Shown here piece by piece: positions 1-5,080 of a stretch of 5,080 nt of DNA (position 1 is its first letter; the number at the start of each line of letters is the position of its first letter). The notes below the pieces were generated by a model. That model made no database searches and was not told where the DNA came from. It saw only the letters and a list, made by a program, of their open reading frames with translations. Made by a program: the position numbers and the translations under genes. This DNA comes from Clostridia bacterium (GTDB taxonomy: Bacteria; Bacillota; Clostridia; Oscillospirales; Acutalibacteraceae): contig JAFYNC010000177.1 in NCBI GenBank assembly GCA_017549905.1, positions 1 to 5,080 on the forward strand, given 5' to 3'.

Positions 1-41
1 AATCCGTAAACGCTTATAACTAAAAATGGGTATAAAAAGCC

Positions 42-74
42 AAGCCTTTTCAATTTCAAAGTTTGAGAAGGCTT
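42..74. terminator. Stem-loop, possible terminator of a gene outside the window
   Basis: A 12-bp inverted repeat pairs 42-53 (AAGCCTTTTCAA) with 63-74 (TTGAGAAGGCTT), with one G-T type pair and a 9-base loop. Read on the plus strand it is followed only by a weak T run (ATTTGTG). Read on the minus strand it is followed three bases later by TTTTT (positions 38-34), which looks more like an intrinsic terminator. No gene in the window ends here from the right, so it more likely ends a plus-strand gene lying to the left, or it acts in both directions. The hairpin is certain; its role is not. Confidence 0.5.
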
Positions 75-135
75 ATTTGTGCTGTATTAAAATCGACAAT
101 TCTATTACAAATCATACTTTTCTCGTCAAAAACTC

Positions 136-164
136 TTGTGTTTTTCTTTAAAATGTTGTATACT
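136..164 (+). promoter_or_regulatory. Sigma-A-type promoter of the SPFH operon
   Basis: A -35 box TTGTGT (136-141, four of six to TTGACA) is followed by a 17-base AT-rich spacer and a -10 box TATACT (159-164, five of six to TATAAT). Transcription would start near 171, giving a leader of about 90 bases before the ATG at 263. It is the best promoter match ahead of the four-gene operon, and no second promoter is obvious inside the operon because the genes are almost abutting. Confidence 0.65.
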
Positions 165-204
165 ATATTAGTAAAATTAGGTTGGATTCAGCCTTTAGTA
201 TGTA

Positions 205-237
205 AAACTGCAACATAATATGGAATATGTTGCGTTT
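205..237 (+). promoter_or_regulatory. Leader hairpin / dyad upstream of the SPFH gene
   Basis: AAAC-(T)-GCAACATA at 205-217 pairs with TATGTTGCGTTT at 226-237. This gives 12 base pairs with one bulged T (209) around an 8-base loop. It lies in the predicted 5' untranslated leader, downstream of the promoter and about 11 bases before the GAGGAGG ribosome binding site, so it does not cover that site. It could be a dyad operator for a repressor or an RNA element that stabilises the transcript. I recognise no known riboswitch here, and no regulator gene lies in the window. Confidence 0.45.
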
Positions 238-262
238 GAAATAAATACGAGGAGGTAGTTAA

Positions 263-1435
263 ATGGCACAGATTGCCGAAATCATTAAGTATGAAGGCGA
301 CAACAGCACCTTTATATGGAAGCATCCGTGCGAGGATTTTAACACGACCACTCAGTTGATCGTGCACGAAAGTCAGGAAGCCATTTTCTTTATGAATGGA
401 CAAGCTCTTGATTTGTTCGGTCCCGGACGGCACACACTCGAAACTCAAAATATCCCGCTTCTCAGGAAGTTTATAAACATTCCTACTGGCGGCGAAACAC
501 CGTTCCACTGCGAAGTTTATTTTATCAATAAAACTGAGCAGATGGCTATTAAATGGGGCACTGACAGTAAAGTTCAGTATGTTGAACCTACATATAAGTT
601 TCCATTATCAATCGGTGCATCCGGTGAAATGGCGCTTAGCGTGGAGGATTCCCGAAAACTGCTTGTTAAACTTGTTGGCACTGAACGCGTTCTTGATAGA
701 AATCAACTTACAACATTCTTCCGTGCATTCCTTATGACAAGGGTTAAAACCTACATAGCACAGGAAATGAAAGCAAGTGCTATCAACATTTTCGAGATTG
801 ATGAAAGCCTTGAGGTTTTCTCCAAGGGAATTCAAGCCCGCTTGCTTGGTGATTTTGAAGAATACGGTGTAACACTAAACCGCTTCTTCGTAACTACCAT
901 CGTAAAACCTGACGGTGATCCTCAGTACGAAAAATTCAAAGAACTGCACTTCCGTCAATATGCAGATATAGCAGAGGCAAAGTTAAAACAACAAACCGAT
1001 GTTATTTATGCTCAAACCGAAGCTCAGAAAACTGTTATTGAATCACAGGCTTTGGCGCAGAAACGAGCTACCGAAGGTTATACATATCAGCAAGAGCGTG
1101 GCTTTGATGTTGCTGAGCACGCCGCTCAAAATGAGGGCGTTGGTGAATTTACCAATATGGGTATTGGCCTTGGCGTAATGTCCGGCATTGGAGGAACCGT
1201 CGGTGGTATGGTCGGCGGTGCTGTAAATAATGCATTTGCAGGAATTGGAACTGAGCCACAAGTTGTTAGTAATGCTTTCTGCGATAATTGCGGTGCAAAA
1301 CTAACACCCGGTGCGGCTTTCTGTGACGAATGTGGAACACCTCAGTTATCCCCTGATACTTGTAGCAACTGTGGTTTTAAATTTATTAAACCCGGTAAAT
1401 TCTGCCCCAAATGCGGCAGTAAAAGGGAGGGTTGA
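263..1435 (+). CDS. SPFH/band-7 domain protein with two C-terminal zinc ribbons (YdjI-like)
   Basis: This 390-residue protein has an SPFH/prohibitin-type domain at about residues 25-235, of the group without an N-terminal membrane helix, so it probably sits on the inner face of the membrane as an oligomer. Next come an Ala/Gln/Glu-rich helix likely to form a coiled coil (about 235-290) and a glycine-rich hydrophobic stretch (about 296-328). Two zinc ribbons follow, each CxxC-x10-CxxC (C340, C343, C354, C357 and C367, C370, C381, C384). Proteins of this kind include Bacillus subtilis YdjI, a partner of PspA in membrane protection; that relation is from memory of the family. The start is set by GAGGAGG at 249-255, seven bases before the ATG. 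The gene is first in a four-gene operon and ends three bases before the next. The second ribbon ends at the C-terminus, so the gene appears complete. The exact role is inferred: a membrane scaffold recruiting partners. Confidence 0.88.
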   Translation: MAQIAEIIKYEGDNSTFIWKHPCEDFNTTTQLIVHESQEAIFFMNGQALDLFGPGRHTLETQNIPLLRKFINIPTGGETPFHCEVYFINKTEQMAIKWGTDSKVQYVEPTYKFPLSIGASGEMALSVEDSRKLLVKLVGTERVLDRNQLTTFFRAFLMTRVKTYIAQEMKASAINIFEIDESLEVFSKGIQARLLGDFEEYGVTLNRFFVTTIVKPDGDPQYEKFKELHFRQYADIAEAKLKQQTDVIYAQTEAQKTVIESQALAQKRATEGYTYQQERGFDVAEHAAQNEGVGEFTNMGIGLGVMSGIGGTVGGMVGGAVNNAFAGIGTEPQVVSNAFCDNCGAKLTPGAAFCDECGTPQLSPDTCSNCGFKFIKPGKFCPKCGSKREG

Positions 1436-1438
1436 TAA

Positions 1439-2107
1439 ATGAAGAAAAATAAAGGTATGGCTTATGCTGTATTAGCAATAGTTTTTGTGCTCTTTAATGT
1501 AATAGCTTTTGCAGTTCCAACGGCTAAAACATCAACGTTTTGGATTGCTTATGTATTTACCACCATTGCATTTGCTTCGCAAATTGCTATATGGAAATTT
1601 GCATTTAAGGGTGCAGATACTCTTAAGAGTAAATTTCTCGGTATTCCGTTAATCTCAGTTGGGATAACATATTTAATCATTCAGCTCATCACATTTACAA
1701 TATTTATGGCGTTCCCTATAGCGCCATCTTGGATTGCTATTGTGGTATGTGCATTAATACTTGGTATTTCGGCAATCTCTTTGATCGGAACAGAAACCGG
1801 CAGAGAAGAAATCAACCGTGTGGAAGAAAAGGTCGAAAAGAAAGTTTTCTACATCAAATCGCTACAGGTTGACATTGAAATGTTGGCAAGCGATGAAACG
1901 GATGATGACATTAAAGCAGCACTCACAAAACTTGTCGAGAAAATACGTTTTAGCGATCCTATGAGCAATGACGTTCTTGCAGATATCGAAGCAGAAATTA
2001 CTGCTAAAGTCAAAGAACTCAAAACCGCAGAAAACAAAACGGAAATTATTAAAGTCCTTGATTCGCTTTTAACAGAGCGAAATAAAAAAGCAAAATTATT
2101 TAAATAA
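1439..2107 (+). CDS. Four-helix membrane protein with charged cytoplasmic tail, function unknown
   Basis: A 222-residue integral membrane protein. Four hydrophobic segments are visible at about residues 7-27, 33-56, 67-92 and 96-117. The lysine-rich start (MKKNKG) suggests that both termini are in the cytoplasm. The remaining about 105 residues are soluble, highly charged and predicted helical, with a short IRFSDPMS motif at 169-176 between two amphipathic helices (about 125-168 and 177-215). I recognise no enzyme motif and the tail has no cysteines. The ribosome binding site AAAGGGAGG (1422-1430) lies within the end of the preceding gene, eight bases before the ATG, so the two genes are tightly linked. 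Its place between an SPFH protein and a zinc-ribbon adaptor suggests that it anchors the complex in the membrane; this is inference. Confidence 0.8.
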   Translation: MKKNKGMAYAVLAIVFVLFNVIAFAVPTAKTSTFWIAYVFTTIAFASQIAIWKFAFKGADTLKSKFLGIPLISVGITYLIIQLITFTIFMAFPIAPSWIAIVVCALILGISAISLIGTETGREEINRVEEKVEKKVFYIKSLQVDIEMLASDETDDDIKAALTKLVEKIRFSDPMSNDVLADIEAEITAKVKELKTAENKTEIIKVLDSLLTERNKKAKLFK

Positions 2108-2111
2108 ATTT

Positions 2112-2118
2112 GGAGGGG
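2112..2118 (+). promoter_or_regulatory. Ribosome binding site deciding the start of the CFI-box gene
   Basis: GGAGGGG ends six bases before the ATG at 2125. An in-frame TTG at 2110 would extend the protein by five residues, but this TTG overlaps the binding site itself, so the ATG at 2125 is the real start. The resulting protein begins MKQLTC, putting the first zinc ligand at residue 6, as is usual for this type of N-terminal ribbon. Confidence 0.85.
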
Positions 2119-2124
2119 TCAAAA

Positions 2125-3621
2125 ATGAAACAATTAACTTGTGAAATGTGTGGAGGCACAGACTTGATGAAACAGGATGGCGCTTTTGTTTGCCAAAACT
2201 GTGGAATGAAGTATTCTGTTGAAGAAGCTAAAAAAATGATGATTGAGGGTACAGTAGACGTGCAAGGTACCGTAAAAGTGGATAATACCGCTTTTGTAGA
2301 GAGATACTTGCAAAACGCCCGCCGAGCTAGACAAAAAGAGGATTGGTCAGAAACCGAAAAATATTATAATATGGTCGAGCAAAACGATCCGACTAATATT
2401 GAAGCTATTTTTTACAGTACATATGGTCGCGTGAAATCAGCATTATTGGAAGCAGAAACGAAAGACAAGAGACAAGGCGTTTTCAATGTATTGGCAAAAA
2501 GTGTATCTGTAATCGACGATAACTATGACGACGCAAATGAGGAACATAAAAAAATATTGTTCGAAATTCTGGATGATATAAAAGGTTTGAAAGCGGGTAA
2601 AATTGTACCGACTACACATTTGCAGGAATACGTAACTAAAAATGGTTATGGCAATATTGTGGACCGCAATCAAGTTGTTGAAAACGATTCCTTGGATGTT
2701 ACTTACGCTATGATCGATAAGGTTATGAGCGCTTATGAGGAATCGTTCGCTAATATTGCTGTAGTACAATGTGAACCTTTAACCAAAGAAGACATTCTCG
2801 AAAAGGCTTATGACGTACTGCTAAAAGGTTATTCAATGTTTGCTTTTTATTATTTTAAAGAGTATGCAATGAAAAACCCCGATTCACCCGTTGGTTATTT
2901 AGGAAAAGCAGTTGCACTCTTAGCATTGAATAACTATAAAACTTCCGCTAACGAGGTTGCATTTGCATCTAAATATGCTATAAACGAAAACGACAAGGAA
3001 GATGTTAAACGCCTTGTTGGAATGACCGCTAGTTCCTGCAGAAGAACCTTGTTGGTAAATGCTGCAGCATTCGCTAATTATGAAGCTGCGAAATTCTTGG
3101 TGGAGGCAGGTTCAGAAGTCAATTTCAAAGCAGATGGTAATAAAACTGCTTTATGGCACGTGGCTGCTGATAACAAATTTAATGGAGATCTCCAAAATAG
3201 TGCTAGAAAAATTGCTAAACTTTTGCTGGATGCCGGTGCAGATGCTACTGTAACTACCACGGCTGGTGTTGCAATTTACAATAATAAGACAGATGCCGAA
3301 ATCGCATCTATGATTAGAGCTAAATTCCCCACCTTGGAAAAGGGTAAGAGTAGCGGTTGTTATGTAGCCACTGCTGTTTATGGCTCTTATGATTGTCCTC
3401 AGGTTTGGACACTTCGCCGTTATCGTGACTATACCCTTGCTGAAACTTGGTACGGTAGAGCGTTTATCAAAACATATTATGCAATCAGTCCTACTCTCGT
3501 AAAGTGGTTCGGACATACCGATTGGTTCAAGAATATGTGGAAGGGTAAACTCGATCGTATGGTTTCTAAATTACAGGCTAACGGCGTTGAATCCACACCT
3601 TACGAAGATAAAAATTGGTAA
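2125..3621 (+). CDS. TFIIB-type zinc ribbon, ankyrin-like and CFI-box C-terminal domain protein
   Basis: A 498-residue, apparently soluble multidomain protein. An N-terminal TFIIB-type zinc ribbon has ligands C6, C9, C23 and C26 (CxxC-x13-CxxC). A long helical region follows, with TPR-like hairpins at about 57-100 and 225-287. Two ankyrin-like repeats lie at about 307-336 and 340-376, with AAKFLVEAGSEVN and IAKLLLDAGADAT as typical cores. The end (about 409-487) is a CFI-box type C-terminal domain. It starts with GCYVATAVYGS, then LRRYRDYTL, WYGRAFIKTYYAISP and a Trp-rich tail. CFI-box is a recognised C-terminal domain in bacteria whose function I do not know. No transmembrane helix or signal peptide stands out. 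The repeats suggest protein binding, so a sensor or adaptor role between the membrane partners and the next gene is plausible. It starts 17 bases after the membrane-protein gene and ends five bases before the last gene of the operon. Confidence 0.88.
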   Translation: MKQLTCEMCGGTDLMKQDGAFVCQNCGMKYSVEEAKKMMIEGTVDVQGTVKVDNTAFVERYLQNARRARQKEDWSETEKYYNMVEQNDPTNIEAIFYSTYGRVKSALLEAETKDKRQGVFNVLAKSVSVIDDNYDDANEEHKKILFEILDDIKGLKAGKIVPTTHLQEYVTKNGYGNIVDRNQVVENDSLDVTYAMIDKVMSAYEESFANIAVVQCEPLTKEDILEKAYDVLLKGYSMFAFYYFKEYAMKNPDSPVGYLGKAVALLALNNYKTSANEVAFASKYAINENDKEDVKRLVGMTASSCRRTLLVNAAAFANYEAAKFLVEAGSEVNFKADGNKTALWHVAADNKFNGDLQNSARKIAKLLLDAGADATVTTTAGVAIYNNKTDAEIASMIRAKFPTLEKGKSSGCYVATAVYGSYDCPQVWTLRRYRDYTLAETWYGRAFIKTYYAISPTLVKWFGHTDWFKNMWKGKLDRMVSKLQANGVESTPYEDKNW

Positions 3622-3626
3622 TATAA

Positions 3627-4088
3627 ATGAGTAGTGTCAAAATATCACCTGAAAGCCAAAGAAATCTTCGCAACAATGCTAAAGCGGAGCTTACACGCCT
3701 TGAAACAATTCAAGGCAATGTTGAAACAATAAAATTGTTAGATGAGTTTAAAAACAAATTCAATATTTGTGAATCCGTATATAAGGTTGTGTTGAAGGAA
3801 CATCAAATTAGCAAAGGAAAAACCGACACTAACTACTTAAAACTTATTATGACTCAGGTTCCTTTTGCTCTTTCCTTTGCCGGGTATTCATTCGAGAAAG
3901 ATCTATTGAATGATTTATTTGGTTCATCAAGCAAAAAAGGCATGACGGTTAAAAAACTGAGAGACGCAGTCACTCACGGTATCGACGAAAAAGCCGCAAA
4001 AGAAATTTCAGATCGTAAGGAAGAATTATTTGGGTATATGGATGTTTTTTTGAATACTATCAGGAATTTTGATCAATCCGCTGCATAA
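3627..4088 (+). CDS. Small helical protein with HEPN-like RDAVTH motif, possible RNase effector
   Basis: A 153-residue, almost wholly helical soluble protein. Residues R112-D113-x3-H117 (RDAVTH) match the R-polar-x(3-5)-H signature of HEPN-superfamily ribonucleases. The motif is correctly placed at the start of the last long helix (KKLRDAVTHGI, then about 120-147), and about 150 residues suits a single HEPN domain. HEPN proteins act as metal-independent RNases in toxin-antitoxin, abortive-infection and CRISPR systems, usually as dimers. I have no full-length family match, so the assignment rests on the motif and helix pattern. The gene lies five bases after the CFI-box gene and lacks a Shine-Dalgarno sequence (upstream AAAAATTGGTAATATAA). 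No alternative ATG occurs until residue 75, so translation probably depends on coupling to the upstream gene. It could also be a catalytically inert HEPN-like partner protein. Confidence 0.75.
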   Translation: MSSVKISPESQRNLRNNAKAELTRLETIQGNVETIKLLDEFKNKFNICESVYKVVLKEHQISKGKTDTNYLKLIMTQVPFALSFAGYSFEKDLLNDLFGSSSKKGMTVKKLRDAVTHGIDEKAAKEISDRKEELFGYMDVFLNTIRNFDQSAA

Positions 4089-4128
4089 AAAATGAGCTGA
4101 CTACCTCAAAAGTAGTCAGCTCATTTTT
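4088..4128. terminator. Bidirectional intrinsic terminator between convergent operons
   Basis: A perfect 17-bp inverted repeat, 4088-4104 against 4112-4128, with a 7-base loop (CTCAAAA). The GC-containing core ATGAGCTGACTAC / GTAGTCAGCTCAT is flanked by A and T runs, so each strand reads a stem followed by Ts. It ends the HEPN-like gene, whose TAA is 4086-4088, and the TnpV gene, whose TAA on the minus strand is 4129-4127. Both stop codons touch the stem. Confidence 0.93.
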
Positions 4129-4504
4129 ATATGTGTATCAATTCACTATTTACCATTTCTATAGATCTGTTGCGAATATTATTCATCCGCCCAACCCACT
4201 CCATTTGGTTATCTGCTTTAAATTTTTCGGTCACGCCTTCACGCTCTGCTATTTGCTTTACGAGCTGAAAAAACATTTCTTCTGCTTGCTTATTGACATC
4301 TGCAAGATAACGATTAAGTTCACAACCAATAAGTAAGGATGTGTAGAATCCTTTGCGATGATGTTTGATATACTCCAAATGCCGCATTCCCCACACACCG
4401 ACTTCAACCTGTTCCTCGTCCGGTAGTTTCAAACAAGGAATGTAATAATCCCCCTGCAACTCATACCATAAACCGTTGCTTTTATCATAAATAACTTTCT
4501 CCAT
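4127..4504 (-). CDS. tnpV: TnpV family transposon-encoded protein
   Basis: A 125-residue protein matching the TnpV family, a small protein of unknown function carried by transposons and conjugative elements of Clostridia (first named in Tn4451-type elements). Family hallmarks visible here are a GDYYIPCLKLPDEE segment (18-31), GVWGMRHLEYIKHHR (36-50), a YLADVNKQA segment (66-74) and a C-terminal MEWVGRMNNIRNRSIEMV helix (101-118). It is soluble, predicted largely helical, and is not itself a recognisable transposase. The ATG at 4504 is preferred over an in-frame TTG at 4510, because AAGGAGGA sits six bases before the ATG and would abut the TTG. It starts two bases after the upstream gene ends and is last in the minus-strand operon. 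The length is normal for the family, so the gene looks intact. Confidence 0.9.
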   Translation of the reverse strand: MEKVIYDKSNGLWYELQGDYYIPCLKLPDEEQVEVGVWGMRHLEYIKHHRKGFYTSLLIGCELNRYLADVNKQAEEMFFQLVKQIAEREGVTEKFKADNQMEWVGRMNNIRNRSIEMVNSELIHI

Positions 4505-4506
4505 AA

Positions 4507-4692
4507 TCAATCCTCCTTATATATAACCTTGAGTTTCTTCTGTTTCGAATGAATAACCTTTACTAAAACTTCGTCCAAAGCATCGGTATACTTTCCATCA
4601 GCAATAAGTTTGTTTCTCATTTCGTTCATACAGTTTACGACTACCCGACGTTCAAAATCATCGAGCGCTATGTAATATTTCTTTTCCTTCAT
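4507..4692 (-). CDS. Conserved 61-residue protein of mobile elements, function unknown
   Basis: A small protein of a type I remember as a frequent neighbour of TnpV in Clostridia, with features such as a YYIALDDFERRVVV start (6-19), an NEMRNKLIADGKYTDALDEV helix pair (23-42) and a basic end (KQKKLKVIYKE). It has no membrane segment and no recognisable catalytic motif; the basic C-terminus might bind nucleic acid, but nothing shows that. The start at 4692 has AAAGGAG (4706-4700) seven bases upstream, inside the end of the preceding gene. Its TGA (4509-4507) lies two bases before the tnpV ATG, so the two are probably co-translated. Function is unknown. Confidence 0.8.
   Translation of the reverse strand: MKEKKYYIALDDFERRVVVNCMNEMRNKLIADGKYTDALDEVLVKVIHSKQKKLKVIYKED
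4511..4518 (-). promoter_or_regulatory. Ribosome binding site deciding the tnpV start
   Basis: On the minus strand AAGGAGGA (4518-4511) lies six bases before the ATG at 4504. This supports the 125-residue form over the version starting at TTG 4510, which would leave no spacing from the site. Confidence 0.85.
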
Positions 4693-4693
4693 A

Positions 4694-4996
4694 TTAGCAC
4701 TCCTTTAGCAAGTCCTTGAATGGAGCTTCATCGTTTACGAATGTGTCGTATGTAAATTGAGCGCCAAGGCGAAAACCTATAATAAAACTGTCGAGATTTG
4801 ATTCACCATTAACCACGCTCCAAGCATTAGAAAATTCGAGAAATTTCTTTTTGTTTTCACCCGATAGATTCTCGGTTAAGAAATCTTCATTTAACATCAA
4901 GATTTCCATTTGTTTTTGCACGGCTTTGTTTTCCTTCGTGCTCCTTGCTTGTGGATCAAGGTTGCCATAATAAAATTCTTCAATAAATTTTCCCAT
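4694..4996 (-). CDS. DUF6809-like protein, function unknown
   Basis: A 100-residue soluble helical protein resembling the DUF6809 family of Firmicutes mobile elements. It has an N-terminal FIEEFYYGNLDPQA segment (4-17), a central helix with LSGENKKKFLEFSNAW (44-59), and the family-typical SFIIGFRLGAQFTYDTF helix (70-86). The assignment is from pattern memory, not a search. No enzymatic motif is visible. It starts at ATG 4996 with TAAAGGAGG (5013-5005) eight bases upstream, and is the first gene of the minus-strand operon. It ends one base before the next start at 4692. DUF6809-like genes often travel with TnpV, supporting a mobile-element origin for this end of the window. It is likely complete. 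Confidence 0.8.
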   Translation of the reverse strand: MGKFIEEFYYGNLDPQARSTKENKAVQKQMEILMLNEDFLTENLSGENKKKFLEFSNAWSVVNGESNLDSFIIGFRLGAQFTYDTFVNDEAPFKDLLKEC

Positions 4997-5004
4997 AAAA
5001 ATAA

Positions 5005-5043
5005 CCTCCTTTAAGTTTCTACGATAATTGTACTTAAAGAAGG
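5005..5043 (-). repeat. Inverted repeat spanning the promoter and the first ribosome binding site
   Basis: On the minus strand CCTTCTTTAAGT (5043-5032) can pair with ACTTAAAGGAGG (5016-5005) over a 15-base loop: twelve pairs, one of them G-U. The 3' arm contains the AAAGGAGG ribosome binding site of the DUF6809-like gene. The 5' arm lies at and upstream of the -10 box, so only transcripts entering from upstream would contain both arms. In DNA the same dyad could be an operator. Confidence 0.6.
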
Positions 5044-5055
5044 CAGTATAGTCGA
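5027..5055 (-). promoter_or_regulatory. Promoter of the DUF6809-like / 61-residue / tnpV operon
   Basis: On the minus strand TCGACT (5055-5050, four of six to TTGACA), a 17-base spacer, and TACAAT (5032-5027, five of six to TATAAT). Transcription would start near 5020, leaving a short leader of about 24 bases before the ATG at 4996. A second possible -10 (TATACT, just downstream of the -35) lacks a good -35 of its own. Confidence 0.6.
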
Positions 5056-5080
5056 ATGTACCGATATAAAAAGAAAAAGG

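Noticed and set aside
1..23. Possible C-terminal tail of an upstream plus-strand gene (stop at 17-19 or 21-23) before the hairpin at 42-74
   Set aside because: Only a handful of codons are visible and two frames are equally possible, so no coding claim can be supported.
188..835. Minus-strand open frames of 106 and 75 codons over the SPFH gene
   Set aside because: They lie antisense to a well-supported SPFH gene with clear motifs, have no convincing ribosome binding sites and no recognisable protein features.
2110..2124. TTG at 2110 as start of the CFI-box gene
   Set aside because: It overlaps the GGAGGGG site, which is correctly spaced from the ATG at 2125.
2443..3516. Minus-strand open frames over the zinc-ribbon/ankyrin/CFI-box gene, and a 64-codon plus-strand frame at 3059-3253
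   Set aside because: They overlap a recognised multidomain gene in other frames and their translations show no domain; they are shadows of codon bias.
4133..4336. 67-codon plus-strand open frame antisense to tnpV
   Set aside because: tnpV is a firm family match on the other strand, and this frame lies just after the terminator with no promoter or ribosome binding site.
1..5080. CRISPR array, tRNA, rRNA or insertion-sequence ends
   Set aside because: I saw no regularly spaced direct repeats, no tRNA-like cloverleaf, no transposase gene and no terminal inverted repeats bounding a segment.

Overview
The window looks like accessory DNA of a low-GC Gram-positive gut-type bacterium (Clostridia/Oscillospirales is the best guess). 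This rests on the AT-rich sequence, strong GGAGG-type ribosome binding sites, sigma-A-like promoters, and a TnpV / 61-residue protein / DUF6809-like trio that I know from Clostridia mobile elements. The taxonomy is inferred; no rRNA or housekeeping gene is present.

Layout: (1) Positions 1-262 hold no gene I can support. They contain a hairpin at 42-74 that may terminate something outside the window, a promoter at 136-164, and a second hairpin at 205-237 in the leader of the first gene. (2) Positions 263-4088 are a compact plus-strand operon of four genes with 3, 17 and 5 bases between them. They encode an SPFH/band-7 protein with two C-terminal zinc ribbons; a four-helix membrane protein with a charged cytoplasmic tail; a 498-residue protein with an N-terminal zinc ribbon, a helical TPR-like middle, ankyrin-like repeats and a C-terminal CFI-box domain; and a 153-residue helical protein with an RDAVTH motif that fits the HEPN RNase signature. 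(3) A 17-bp perfect stem-loop at 4088-4128 separates this operon from a convergent minus-strand operon and can terminate both. (4) Positions 4127-4996 (minus) encode, in transcription order, a DUF6809-like protein, a 61-residue conserved hypothetical protein and TnpV. Their promoter is at 5027-5055, inside an inverted repeat that includes the first ribosome binding site.

How the genes may work together (inference): the SPFH protein could form a membrane-surface scaffold anchored by the four-helix protein. The zinc-ribbon/ankyrin/CFI protein would be an adaptor or sensor, and the HEPN-like protein a ribonuclease effector kept at low level by the lack of its own ribosome binding site. This would be a membrane-stress or anti-phage module carried beside mobile-element genes. 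The layout and motifs are visible in the sequence; the defence role is a hypothesis.
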